In this document: positions 44,745-53,035 of the stretch, one piece after another
Layout of the letters: every line of letters begins with the position of its first letter
Position numbering within the stretch: the first letter of the stretch is position 1
Assembly (NCBI GenBank): GCA_964643295.1
Contig: CAZXSN010000001.1
Location: 62,001-126,000, forward strand
Direction: 5' to 3'
DNA from: Merdiplasma sp964643295
Lineage (GTDB): Bacteria > Bacillota > Clostridia > Lachnospirales > Lachnospiraceae
DNA length: 64,000 nt
Program-made: the position numbers and the translations under genes
Notes under the pieces: generated by a model
What the model saw: the letters and a program-made list of their open reading frames with translations, nothing else
What the model was told of the DNA's origin: nothing
Database searches by the model: none

Positions 44745-45384
44745 CTTGGTCCTCTTCTTGCCTTTTCTTTCCCTTTGTCCACACAGGACGGGCGTTTTTA
44801 TCAAAAATGTAGAACACAAGTTCTATTTTCTGTATAAAGTACTTCATCCCGGAAAACGATTCCTCTCCCCGGCATACTTTCGTCCGTCTTTTTCACAGCC
44901 TTTTAAGTCAAAAAACGCAGGATCTCAGGAAGTGTCAAGTTTCGCACTTTTGAGGATGCCTGGCAAAGCCTAAGGCCTTCCTGATTTGAGGATTTGAAGA
45001 AAATGCTTCCTTCATGCCCGATAACTATAAACGGCTCTCCGCCTGTATGCAAAGACTTCAGCAAACCCGCACGGAGTATTGCGGATGCTTCCCCCGCCGC
45101 CGGATGAGGCTGCGGGGTACCGGAAACTGACCTTTCTTTGAAGCAGAAAAATCTTCCGCATACAGACTGGAAAACGCACAGGGTATCCTTCCTCCCGCAA
45201 TGAGTGGACAAGCCCTTCTGCAAATCCTCCCTGACTTGCCTACCACGCACAGATATCCACATTCTCTATTAAGTGCGGGACTCTTTGGACTCCATTCGAA
45301 AAGCAAAGGCCCTCGGCAGGGCACCCTGAAAAGTGAACCCCCTCCTTAAACCCCGGTATTTCCCTGCTCATTCCCCATTTTACC

Positions 45385-45480
45385 AGATATAAAGATTCTG
45401 AAAGCCCCAACAACAACATCTTGTGTTCAGGCGATCCTTAAGTCCACTTATCCACATTTCATTGTGGAAAGTGTGGATAA
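45385..45480. promoter_or_regulatory. DnaA-box module, copy 2
   Basis: TTATCCACA at 45448-45456, TGTGGAAAG at 45463-45471 and TGTGGATAA at 45472-45480, again 21 bp after an ACAACATCTTGTGT block. It is 736 bp from copy 1. The flanks between the blocks differ, so box sequence and geometry are what is conserved. Confidence 0.75.
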
Positions 45481-45510
45481 CCTTAGGCCTAGTCCTGTCT
45501 CAGCGCATGA

Positions 45511-45727
45511 ATGATTACAGCGTCAAAAGCCTGAGCTTTCGGCTGAAAAGCAGCCATAGGGTGAAAAGGCTTATTAGTGCGCCCCGACAGAGGTAAGAAG
45601 TGGAGTGTGTTTAACCGACCATAAGCGGAGCTTAAAGACAGGCCCCAGAATTTAAGAATGTTGAGCAGGATTGTTAAGCTGAAAAGCAGCAGAACAATCC
45701 GTAATCACCTTTTGACGCCTGAATCAT
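45511..45727 (+). ncRNA. HEARO-like structured RNA element, copy B
   Basis: The 217-bp element has the same outer helix as copy A (GCGTCAAAAG / CTTTTGACGC) and begins after ATGA. Inner helices are conserved in pairing but not in sequence: GGCTG / CAGCC replaces GGCATGC / GCATGCC, and GCTG / CAGC replaces GCTGC / GCAGC inside GGATTGT / ACAATCC. The CCCC / GGGG arm carries a longer insert with its own hairpin. Its 3' end overlaps the last codons of the threonine aldolase gene. Confidence 0.6.
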
Positions 45728-46754
45728 GAATATCTTTTATCAGCGCTTCCACTTCTTCCTCCTTTGTGGCCCAGCTGGTGCAGAAACGCACACAGCTGTG
45801 ATGGGCATCCACTTTCTTCTCAAATTCAAACGTATAGCGCTGCTTAAGGTTCTTCGCCGCCTCATCCGGCAGGATGACAAACTGCTGATTGGTAAAGCTT
45901 TCCAGGTAGGAGGGGATTCCCGCCTCGTGAAATGCGCTTTTCATTCTCATCGCATACGCATCTGCCTGTTTCGTGATGGTAAAGTAAAGGCCGTCCCGGA
46001 AAAGCACATCAAACTGCACCCCCAACAGCCATCCCTTTGCCAGCATGGCGCCGTTTTGTTTAAGAAAGCTGCGAAAATCCACATTCAGCTGCGGGTTTGC
46101 AATCACCAGCGCTTCCCCGAAAAGCGCTCCGCACTTGGTGCCCCCGCAGGTAAAAGCATCGGTCAGATGCGCCAGATCCTCCATGGTCACATCCGCCTTC
46201 TCAGAACCAAGCCCATATCCCAAACGGGCGCCGTCCACATACAGAAACATCCCGTATTTTCTGCAGACCTGGCTGATCTTTGCGAGTTCTTCCAGAGAAT
46301 ACAAAATCCCGTATTCCGTGGGGAAGGACAGGTATACCATTTTGGGCTGCGCGAAATGCTCCCGGATTTCACTGGTATAGTAGCTCTTTGCCAGCTCTTC
46401 GATCTGATCCGCCGTGATCTTCCCCTGTTCGTTGGAAGGCAAAGCATTCACCTTGTGCCCAGTATGTTCGACAGCGCCGGTCTCATGCACGTTGATATGC
46501 CCGCTGTCCGCGCTGATCACACTCTGATACGGGCGCAGAGCTGCGGAGATTATGGTAAAATTCGTCTGTGTACCGCCCGTCAGAAAATGCACCGCCGCCT
46601 GCGGGCAGTTCAATAACTGTAAGATTTCCCCGGCAGCCTTTTCACACCAGGGATCCATTCCGTATCCGGCGTAAGCTTCCCCGTTGATTTCCAGCAGAGC
46701 TTTCAAAATCTCCGGATGCGCTCCCTTGTTGTAGTCGTTGTTAAACCTGATCAT
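45705..46754 (-). CDS. ltaE: Low-specificity threonine aldolase (beta-eliminating lyase family)
   Basis: This PLP enzyme of 349 residues cleaves threonine or allo-threonine to glycine and acetaldehyde. It has FNNDYNKGAHPEIL at the start, the cofactor region FLTGGTQTNFTII (about 57-69), the conserved His block SGHINVHETGAVEHTGHKV (about 84-103) and LYVDGARLGYGL (about 172-183). The PLP-lysine region DAFTCGGTKCGALFGEA is near 200. The last residues (IHDSGVKR) are encoded by the end of the inserted structured element, so the natural C-terminus has been replaced. AAGGAATG precedes the ATG. Confidence 0.92.
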   Translation of the reverse strand: MIRFNNDYNKGAHPEILKALLEINGEAYAGYGMDPWCEKAAGEILQLLNCPQAAVHFLTGGTQTNFTIISAALRPYQSVISADSGHINVHETGAVEHTGHKVNALPSNEQGKITADQIEELAKSYYTSEIREHFAQPKMVYLSFPTEYGILYSLEELAKISQVCRKYGMFLYVDGARLGYGLGSEKADVTMEDLAHLTDAFTCGGTKCGALFGEALVIANPQLNVDFRSFLKQNGAMLAKGWLLGVQFDVLFRDGLYFTITKQADAYAMRMKSAFHEAGIPSYLESFTNQQFVILPDEAAKNLKQRYTFEFEKKVDAHHSCVRFCTSWATKEEEVEALIKDIHDSGVKR

Positions 46755-46782
46755 ATTCTCATTCCTTTGCGAAGTTTCCCAT

Positions 46783-46822
46783 CAAAAAGAAAAACTGCCA
46801 TAAAATCTTACAGCAGTTTTTT
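46783..46822 (-). terminator. Terminator of metK
   Basis: AAAACTGC / GCAGTTTT with a 14-nt loop, followed on the minus strand by TCTTTTT. It lies between the metK stop and the ltaE start. Confidence 0.75.
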
Positions 46823-46830
46823 TAATCCTG

Positions 46831-48021
46831 TCACAGATAGCTTTTCAGTTCCTCGACTTTGTTAAGTTTCTCCCACGGAAGGTCTAAATCGCTGCGCCCG
46901 AAATGACCGTAAGCCGCTGTCTGTTTGTAGATAGGGCGGCGAAGATCGAGCGCACGGATAATCCCCGCCGGACGCAGATCAAAATGCTCCCGGACGATTT
47001 CCGTCAGCTTCTCATCGGAGAGTCTGCCCGTTTTGAACGTGTTGACCATGATGGAGGTGGGACGGGCCACGCCGATGGCGTAGGAGAGCTGAATCTCACA
47101 CTGGGACGCCAGTCCTGCCGCCACAATGTTTTTGGCCACATAGCGGGCGGCGTAGGCTGCGGACCGATCTACCTTCGTGCAGTCCTTTCCGGAAAAAGAG
47201 CCGCCGCCGTGCCTTGCGTAGCCGCCGTAGGTATCCACAATGATTTTCCGTCCGGTTAAACCGCTGTCCCCCTGCGGACCGCCGATTACAAACCGCCCCG
47301 TCGGATTGATAAAGAACTTTGTGTTCTCATCCACCATCTGCGGCGGCAGTACCGCATCAAACACATGACGGCGGATATCCTCATGGATCTGCTTCTGCTC
47401 CACATCCGGATCATGCTGTGTGGAAAGCACTACCGACTCAATCCTCGCCGGTATATCATCGTGGTATTCCACCGTCACCTGTGTTTTCCCGTCCGGACGC
47501 AGATAGGCAAGTGTGCCGTCCTTTCTCACCTTTGCCAGACGTCTGGCCAGTTTATGGGCCATGCAGATGGCAAACGGCATATATTCCTCCGTCTCATTGG
47601 TCGCGTAGCCGAACATCATTCCCTGATCCCCGGCACCGATCGCCTCGATCTCCTCCTCATTCATCTGATGTTCCAGACCGCGCACCTCCAGCGCCCTGTC
47701 AACTCCCATCGCGATATCCGGCGACTGCTCATCGATGGAGGTAATCACACCGCAGGTATCAGCGTCGAACCCATACTTTGCTCTGGTATAGCCGATTTCC
47801 CGTATCGTATTGCGCACAATCTGCTGGATATCCGCGTATCCGTTCGTCGTAATCTCGCCCATCACCAGCACCAGGCCGGTAGTAGCAACCGTCTCGCAGG
47901 CTACCCGGCTCATCGGATCCTCCGCGATCAGCGCATCCAGAATCGCATCCGAGATCTGATCACACAGCTTGTCCGGATGTCCTTCCGTCACGGATTCTGA
48001 AGTAAACAACCTTTTTCTCAT
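46831..48021 (-). CDS. metK: S-adenosylmethionine synthetase
   Basis: MetK makes SAM from methionine and ATP. The start is the ATG at 48021 (MRKRLFTSESVTEGHPDK); a TTG just upstream is less likely. The 396 residues include the ATP-binding SVTEGHPDKLCDQISDA, the GAGDQGMMFGYA hexapeptide-type motif (near 120) and the phosphate loop GGGSFSGKDCTKVDRSAAYAARY (near 265). The gap to the upstream cdaR gene is only 83 bp and shows no S-box riboswitch, which is often present on Firmicutes metK. Ribosome-site quality is poor (AAAGG about 17 bases upstream). Confidence 0.97.
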   Translation of the reverse strand: MRKRLFTSESVTEGHPDKLCDQISDAILDALIAEDPMSRVACETVATTGLVLVMGEITTNGYADIQQIVRNTIREIGYTRAKYGFDADTCGVITSIDEQSPDIAMGVDRALEVRGLEHQMNEEEIEAIGAGDQGMMFGYATNETEEYMPFAICMAHKLARRLAKVRKDGTLAYLRPDGKTQVTVEYHDDIPARIESVVLSTQHDPDVEQKQIHEDIRRHVFDAVLPPQMVDENTKFFINPTGRFVIGGPQGDSGLTGRKIIVDTYGGYARHGGGSFSGKDCTKVDRSAAYAARYVAKNIVAAGLASQCEIQLSYAIGVARPTSIMVNTFKTGRLSDEKLTEIVREHFDLRPAGIIRALDLRRPIYKQTAAYGHFGRSDLDLPWEKLNKVEELKSYL

Positions 48022-48104
48022 CAAAACTTTTTATCAGCCTTTCTGTCAAAAATTCTTCCCGCTTAAGGGGAACTTTTCTTCCGCCAGTCTCGAAAGGAAG
48101 CTTT

Positions 48105-49193
48105 TTAGTTTTCTTCCTTTTCCATATATTTCATATAGTTGACAACCATCAGAGCGATCTTGAAGGTCAGAGCATCCTCAAAGACACGGATATCCAGCCC
48201 CGTGCTCTTCTGCAGTTTCTCCAGACGGTACACCAGGGTGTTGCGGTGCACGAAAAGCTGTCTGGCCGTTTCGGAAACATTCAGATTGTTCTCAAAAAAT
48301 TTGTTGATGGTCGTCAGAGTCTCCTCATCAAAAGTATCCGGCATCTGATTGGTAAACACCTCATGCATAAACATCTCGCATAAGTTGACCGGCAGCTGAT
48401 AGATCAGCCGTCCAATGCCCAGCGTATTATAGGCATGAATGGATTTCTCCGTGTAGAAGATTTTCCCCACGTTAAGTGCCATCCTCGCCTCCTTGTAGGA
48501 GCGGGAAATCTGCTGAATCTCATGGATGATCGTGCCGTAGGACACCCGCACATTCGACATTGCCTCAGTATTCATCATATCGCAGATCGTCCGCGCTGTC
48601 TGCGCTGCCTTATCATACTCCTCATCCTGCTCCAGTTCCTGTACCAGAATGATGCTCTTCTCATCCACGGCGGTGATGAAGTTGCGGCCGTCGCTGCCGA
48701 ACAGTCCCTTCATGATCTCCATGACCGTGTTGTCTTTTTCCGGATTAATCTCCACAATATAGACGATCCTGCGGGCCTCCGTCTCGATGTGCAGCTTTTT
48801 CGCCCGGTTGTACACATCCACTAAAAGCAGGTTGTCCAAGAGCAGATTCTGGATGAAATTATTGCGGTCAAAACGCTCCTTGTAGGCGACAATCAGATTC
48901 TGCAGTTCACTTACGGCCACTTTTCCCATCATATGGACATCCTCGCCGAATCCCTTCACGACCAGGATGTACTCAGGAACCTTATCGTCCAGCACCTTAA
49001 AAAAATGGCAGCCGTACACTTCCTGACTGTCTGCCAGGGAGACGGAAAACTGCCGGACGGTTTCCTCACTGATTCCGGCAAGATCCCAGGTGCTCGCAAT
49101 CCGGTTTCCGTCCAGATCCAGCACGGAAAAATCAATCTTCGTGATCGCCTTCAGTTCATCGATCGTATTCTTAATTATCTGATTAGAAATCAT
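48105..49193 (-). CDS. CdaR-type transcriptional regulator
   Basis: The 362-residue protein has an N-terminal sugar-diacid-recognition-like domain (MISNQIIKNTIDELKAITKIDFSVLD), a GGDEF-like middle region and a C-terminal PucR-type helix-turn-helix: NNLNVSETARQLFVHRNTLVYRLEKLQKSTGLD (about 300-332). CdaR regulators respond to carbohydrate acids. In Clostridia this subtype is frequently next to a UgpC/MsmK-type ATPase gene, as here (267 bp upstream), so it may tune sugar uptake; that link is contextual. A perfect -35 TTGACA and a TATACT -10 lie upstream. AAGGATAGAG precedes the ATG. Confidence 0.88.
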   Translation of the reverse strand: MISNQIIKNTIDELKAITKIDFSVLDLDGNRIASTWDLAGISEETVRQFSVSLADSQEVYGCHFFKVLDDKVPEYILVVKGFGEDVHMMGKVAVSELQNLIVAYKERFDRNNFIQNLLLDNLLLVDVYNRAKKLHIETEARRIVYIVEINPEKDNTVMEIMKGLFGSDGRNFITAVDEKSIILVQELEQDEEYDKAAQTARTICDMMNTEAMSNVRVSYGTIIHEIQQISRSYKEARMALNVGKIFYTEKSIHAYNTLGIGRLIYQLPVNLCEMFMHEVFTNQMPDTFDEETLTTINKFFENNLNVSETARQLFVHRNTLVYRLEKLQKSTGLDIRVFEDALTFKIALMVVNYMKYMEKEEN

Positions 49194-49257
49194 CTCTATC
49201 CTTTCTCATACACCTTACGTTTTTCTTTTTCCTTCTCCCCCGGCTCTTTCCTTCTAC

Positions 49258-49286
49258 AGTATACCTGCCTGGCCTCATTCTGTCAA
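49258..49286 (-). promoter_or_regulatory. Promoter of the cdaR-type gene
   Basis: TTGACA (49286-49281) and TATACT (49263-49258) with a 17-nt spacer on the minus strand; nearly perfect consensus. Confidence 0.85.
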
Positions 49287-49374
49287 ATTTTCCCTTAAGT
49301 TGCCTCCTTCAGCCAAAAAGACCTTTCTGAAAGGCGCTGCTTTTGTCTGCCGCTTTTCTTCCTTTCTTCCGGCG

Positions 49375-49410
49375 TCAAAAAAACCGGGAACTGCCATGCA
49401 GCCCCCGGTT
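49375..49410 (-). terminator. Terminator of the UgpC/MsmK ATPase gene
   Basis: AACCGGG / CCCGGTT stem with a 15-nt loop, then seven T residues on the minus strand, 50 bp after the stop codon. Confidence 0.85.
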
Positions 49411-49459
49411 ACGCTTTTCTTTAGACCCTGCCCTCATGCGGCAGGTGAAAACAGATGAA

Positions 49460-50572
49460 TTAGTTGGTGATCGTCAGCTCGGTCTCCTTGTTGAACACAT
49501 GGATCTTATCCACATCCAGAGCGAATTTCACGACATCGCCGGTCCTTGCTTTCGTCCTCGGATTCACACGGGCCGTCATGTTGCTGCCGTTTACGGTGAA
49601 GTACAGATACACTTCTGCGCCGAGCAGCTCGTAAACTTCGATCTTCGCTTCCATGATCGCATTGGACTTCGCGATGATGGCTTCGTCATCGGTCATGTTC
49701 TCCGGACGGATACCCATGATCACGGTCTTGCCGTTGTAGCCGCCGTCGATCAGCTTCTTGGCCTTTGCAGGAGGAAGCTTTACAGTCGCAACGGAACCAA
49801 CCTTCAGATATACATCGTTGCCCTTCACTTCCACAGTCGCATCCAGCATATTCATCTGCGGAGAACCGATGAATCCGGCCACGAACAGGTTGCCCGGAGC
49901 GTTGTACAGATTCTGCGGGGTATCAACCTGCTGCACCACGCCGTCCTTCATAACAACGATCCTGGTACCAAGCGTCATAGCCTCGGTCTGGTCATGCGTA
50001 ACGTAAATGATCGTAGCGCCCAGTCTCTGATGCAGCTTGGAGATCTCAGTTCTCATCTGCACACGCAGCTTTGCATCCAGGTTGGACAGCGGCTCGTCCA
50101 TCAGGAACACCTTCGGGTTACGCACGATAGCACGGCCCATGGCAACACGCTGTCTCTGACCACCGGACAGAGCCTTCGGCTTCCGGTCTAAGAGTTTCTC
50201 CAGATCCAGGATCTTCGCGGCATCTCTTACCATCTTGTCAATCTGATCCTTCGGGGTCTTGCGCAGCTTCAGGCTGAATGCCATATTATCATAAACCGTC
50301 ATATGCGGATACAGAGCGTAGCTCTGGAATACCATGGCGATATCCCTGTCTTTCGGTTCCACATCGTTCATGACACGGTCGCCAATCTTGAGTGTGCCCT
50401 GGCTGATCTCCTCCAGACCTGCAATCATACGAAGCGTTGTTGATTTTCCGCAGCCGGACGGGCCTACGAAAATGATGAACTCCTTGTCTTCAATCTCCAG
50501 ATTGAAGTCCTTCACTGCCTCAAATCCATTCGGATACACCTTGTAGATGTGCTGCAAAGATAAACTTGCCAT
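49460..50572 (-). CDS. ugpC: Sugar ABC transporter ATPase (UgpC/MsmK type)
   Basis: This 370-residue ATPase energises CUT1-family carbohydrate importers and is typically shared by many transporters in one cell. Motifs are Walker A GPSGCGKST (about 37-45), Q-loop FQSYALYPHMTV, signature LSGGQRQRVAMGRA, Walker B VFLMDEPLSNLD and the C-terminal TOBE domain that begins near GFIGSPQMN. No permease or binding protein is adjacent, in line with a shared ATPase. It has its own promoter (50634-50662) and terminator. AACAGGAGG precedes the ATG. Confidence 0.95.
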   Translation of the reverse strand: MASLSLQHIYKVYPNGFEAVKDFNLEIEDKEFIIFVGPSGCGKSTTLRMIAGLEEISQGTLKIGDRVMNDVEPKDRDIAMVFQSYALYPHMTVYDNMAFSLKLRKTPKDQIDKMVRDAAKILDLEKLLDRKPKALSGGQRQRVAMGRAIVRNPKVFLMDEPLSNLDAKLRVQMRTEISKLHQRLGATIIYVTHDQTEAMTLGTRIVVMKDGVVQQVDTPQNLYNAPGNLFVAGFIGSPQMNMLDATVEVKGNDVYLKVGSVATVKLPPAKAKKLIDGGYNGKTVIMGIRPENMTDDEAIIAKSNAIMEAKIEVYELLGAEVYLYFTVNGSNMTARVNPRTKARTGDVVKFALDVDKIHVFNKETELTITN

Positions 50573-50633
50573 TTCTTTTCCTCCTGTTTTTTTCTTTTCG
50601 GGCTTCCCCCCGTTGATGGAAAAAGTATACAGG

Positions 50634-50662
50634 ATTTTCCCTCATTTGACCATAGATGAAAT
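50634..50662 (-). promoter_or_regulatory. Promoter of ugpC
   Basis: TGGTCA (50662-50657) and TATACT (50639-50634) with a 17-nt spacer on the minus strand. Confidence 0.55.
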
Positions 50663-50893
50663 TCACAAAGTTTTTGCTGATCCTTCGCTCATCTGCCCAG
50701 AAAATGATTGAATCTTCGCACAGTTCGTAAAAATGCCGAAAACCGTAAATTTTTTCTATACAAAGTGACGAAGTGTGCGCATATCCATAGGAAGAACCCT
50801 CCTCCAAAGCAGACAGCAGGAAAGAACGCTCAAAGAAAGGGGCAAGGTTGCAGGGCAAAGAGAGAAGGCTTACAAAGGCTCCTTTAAAAAAAC

Positions 50894-50922
50894 TGTACAA
50901 ATCCGGGGATTGTTGGTATACT
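50894..50922 (+). promoter_or_regulatory. Promoter of the exonuclease gene
   Basis: TGTACA (50894-50899) and TATACT (50917-50922) with a 17-nt spacer, about 130 bp before the start codon. Confidence 0.6.
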
Positions 50923-51054
50923 GAACAGGACAAAACAAAAGTTTTTCTTCAGCTGTCCTTAAGATCCGGATTCGCCCTTTCCAGCGGATTTGAAAATGTA
51001 GGAACAAATGTTTGCTTTACTAACCGTCAGCGCAGGCATACGTGGGAGGTCTTC

Positions 51055-52008
51055 ATGAACTATATCATCTTCGACCTGGAATGGAATCAGTGCCCACAGG
51101 GAAAAGAAAAAGAGCAGCCCCTGCTGCCTTTTGAGATCATCGAAATCGGCGCGGTAAAAACCGACGAAACCCATGAGATTCTCGATACCTTCCATGAAGT
51201 GATCCGCCCGCAGGTCTATACCAGACTCCACTACTTAACCAGGGAGATCGTCTCCCTTCGGGAAGATGAGATTCGAAACGGACGGACTTTTCCGGAAGCT
51301 GCGGCGGATTTTTTTGCCTTCTGCGGACCGGATGCCAGATTCTGCACCTTCGGCTCGTCTGACCTTTTTGAACTGCAGAGAAACTTAGCCTGGCACCATC
51401 TGACAAATCCGTTTCCTTTCCCGCTTTTCTACTACGATATTCAGAAAATCTTCAGCATTTTCTACGAGGACCGCAAAACAAGACGTTCCCTCGAATCGGT
51501 CGTAGACTACCTGCACATACAGAAACAGGAGACGTTCCACAGCGCCTTTTCGGATGCGCTTTACACGGCACAGATCATGCAGCACCTGACAGAAGAAGCT
51601 GTTTCAAAAAATTTCTCTGTGGACTATTACCGGACTCCCTTAAACCGGAAGCAGGAAATCAGCATCACGTATGAGACCTACAGCAAGTTCATCTCCCGCC
51701 CGTTTCCAAACAGGGAGGAACTCCTCAAAGACCGCGTGGTCACCTCCACCACCTGCTACCTCTGCAATAAAAAGGCCCGCAGGCGTGTTCAGTGGTTCGC
51801 CAGCGGTTCGCACAATTACCTCTGCCTCTCCTACTGCGAACAGCATGGATGGCTGAAGGGAAAAATCCGCTTACGGCATCATACGGACGGAACCTGCTAC
51901 GCAGTCAAGACTCTCCGCCTGATTCCGACCGAAGAAGCCTACGTCATTCATGAAAAGCAGGAAAACCTTCGTCTGCGGCGCAAAATGAGGAGAAACTTTC
52001 ATGACTGA
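51055..52008 (+). CDS. DEDDh-type 3'-5' exonuclease family protein
   Basis: The start MNYIIFDLEWNQ (51055) has GTGGGAGG upstream; a frame from 50848 would include the promoter. The 317-residue protein has the exonuclease motifs FDLEW (Exo I, residues 6-10), ARFCTFGSSDLFELQRN (Exo II region near 98) and HSAFSDALYTAQIM (Exo III with His and Asp, near 165). The last 100 residues include a CYLCNKKARRR / CLSYCEQHGW cysteine pair set that could bind zinc. Related proteins (KapD/ERI-1 type) act on RNA or DNA ends; the substrate is unknown. Confidence 0.85.
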   Translation: MNYIIFDLEWNQCPQGKEKEQPLLPFEIIEIGAVKTDETHEILDTFHEVIRPQVYTRLHYLTREIVSLREDEIRNGRTFPEAAADFFAFCGPDARFCTFGSSDLFELQRNLAWHHLTNPFPFPLFYYDIQKIFSIFYEDRKTRRSLESVVDYLHIQKQETFHSAFSDALYTAQIMQHLTEEAVSKNFSVDYYRTPLNRKQEISITYETYSKFISRPFPNREELLKDRVVTSTTCYLCNKKARRRVQWFASGSHNYLCLSYCEQHGWLKGKIRLRHHTDGTCYAVKTLRLIPTEEAYVIHEKQENLRLRRKMRRNFHD

Positions 52009-52161
52009 AATCATAAACTGTTTTCAGATATTTTCTGACATCTTGCTTTCCAGGGCGTTAGCCGTATAAGAGATAGTCTTCTGGATTTTTTAATGCTATA
52101 ATATTAAATTATATATATGTAAATTAATTTATTTTTTGTCACACCAAAATCCAGTCAAAAA

Positions 52162-52198
52162 AGCAGGGGCGCATTCCTTTCGAACGCTCCTGCTTTTT
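52162..52198. terminator. Bidirectional terminator between convergent genes
   Basis: AGCAGGGGCG / CGCTCCTGCT (one G-U pair) is flanked by a T-run on each strand, so it can end both the exonuclease transcript and the recombinase-like transcript. Confidence 0.85.
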
Positions 52199-52244
52199 AA
52201 GCTTCTTCGATTTTCTTTAAAAAGATGGGAGAGAAACTTTTCTC

Positions 52245-52982
52245 CTAATTTGCCACGCGGAAGGTTTTCACCAGATTTTCCATCTCCGTAAGCAGACAGT
52301 CCACCCTGCCGTAAAAAGCGCTGTTATGGTAGGGATTGTCCAGCTCGCTTTCGAGCTCATCCATCACATCCCTAATTTCCTGCATGCGCCTTTTTCCATT
52401 CCCCTCAAAACTGAGCACAAACCGGCTCCTCTCGTTCTCTTCCGGTGTCAGCTTCTGCAGAATCGCTTCCGTATTCGGCCTTTCTCCGATGTACCGGTAA
52501 GTGATAGACGGAGAAGCGTGGTTGAGAAGGTTCTGGATATAGTAGATATCCCCCGTGGAATGGTAATATCTCCAGGCGAACGTCTTGCGCATGGTCTGCG
52601 CCCCGATGGAAGGCAGTCCAATGTTTTTCCCCGCAACTTTAAATGCGCGGTAAGCCTGCTCTCTCGAAAGAGGGGACGATGATGACGGATGACCCAGAAT
52701 CAGATAGGCATCCGGATCCTTCCCCTCCGTGTAGTCCATGATCACCTGTTTGACGTCCTTCGGAATCCGAAACGTGCGCCTGATATTTTTCGTGCCGATA
52801 GAAACGCTGATCTGATTTTTTCCGCGGACATCCCTGTTCTTAAGTTTCAGAATCTCCTGCAGCTGAAGCCCGGTCCCCACACCAATTTCGAACATGATGA
52901 AATACTTGTCATCCATCTTTCTCAGTTCATCCGTAAACCGCTTCAGCATCTTTTCATCCTTGATCGGTGCTACCCAGTTCAT
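52245..52982 (-). CDS. Tyrosine-recombinase homologue with altered active site
   Basis: The start MNWVAPIKDEKML (52982) has AAAGGAAAG upstream. The 245-residue protein is the catalytic domain of a phage-integrase/XerCD relative followed by a helical tail of about 60 residues. Of the six catalytic residues, Lys (GTKNIRRTF), the second Arg (TMRKTF), the final His (LLNHAS) and Tyr (ITYRYIG) are present. The first Arg is Gln (TGLQLQEIL in place of TGLRxxE) and the motif II His is Gln (AQTMR in place of HxLR). It also lacks the N-terminal core-binding domain. It is therefore unlikely to recombine DNA by the normal route; it may be a DNA-binding or structural derivative. Confidence 0.85.
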   Translation of the reverse strand: MNWVAPIKDEKMLKRFTDELRKMDDKYFIMFEIGVGTGLQLQEILKLKNRDVRGKNQISVSIGTKNIRRTFRIPKDVKQVIMDYTEGKDPDAYLILGHPSSSSPLSREQAYRAFKVAGKNIGLPSIGAQTMRKTFAWRYYHSTGDIYYIQNLLNHASPSITYRYIGERPNTEAILQKLTPEENERSRFVLSFEGNGKRRMQEIRDVMDELESELDNPYHNSAFYGRVDCLLTEMENLVKTFRVAN

Positions 52983-53035
52983 TCTCTTTCCTTTCTGCTC
53001 TTCAGGCAGTTTCCCCACAAGTTACTCCCTTTTCC

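Larger units (their letters stand above)
43963..45704. other. 1.7-kb gene-free region
   Basis: No credible coding sequence on either strand. It holds a GTGAT-N4-ATCAC palindrome, two DnaA-box modules and a full structured repeat (listed separately). AT-rich stretches occur at about 44277-44305 and 44790-44840. Confidence 0.7.
50573..51054. other. Divergent promoter region between ugpC and the exonuclease gene
   Basis: The 480 bp contain one promoter for each flanking gene and no ORF that I can support. The middle part (about 50663-50893) shows nothing recognisable. Confidence 0.6.

Noticed and set aside
44600..45500. Region as the replication origin
   Set aside because: DnaA boxes and AT-rich stretches are present, but genes on both sides point the same way and dnaN-recF-gyrBA at the right edge indicates an origin beyond 64000.
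48022..48104. S-box (SAM) riboswitch before metK
   Set aside because: Only 83 bp separate cdaR and metK, too short, and no S-box motifs were found.
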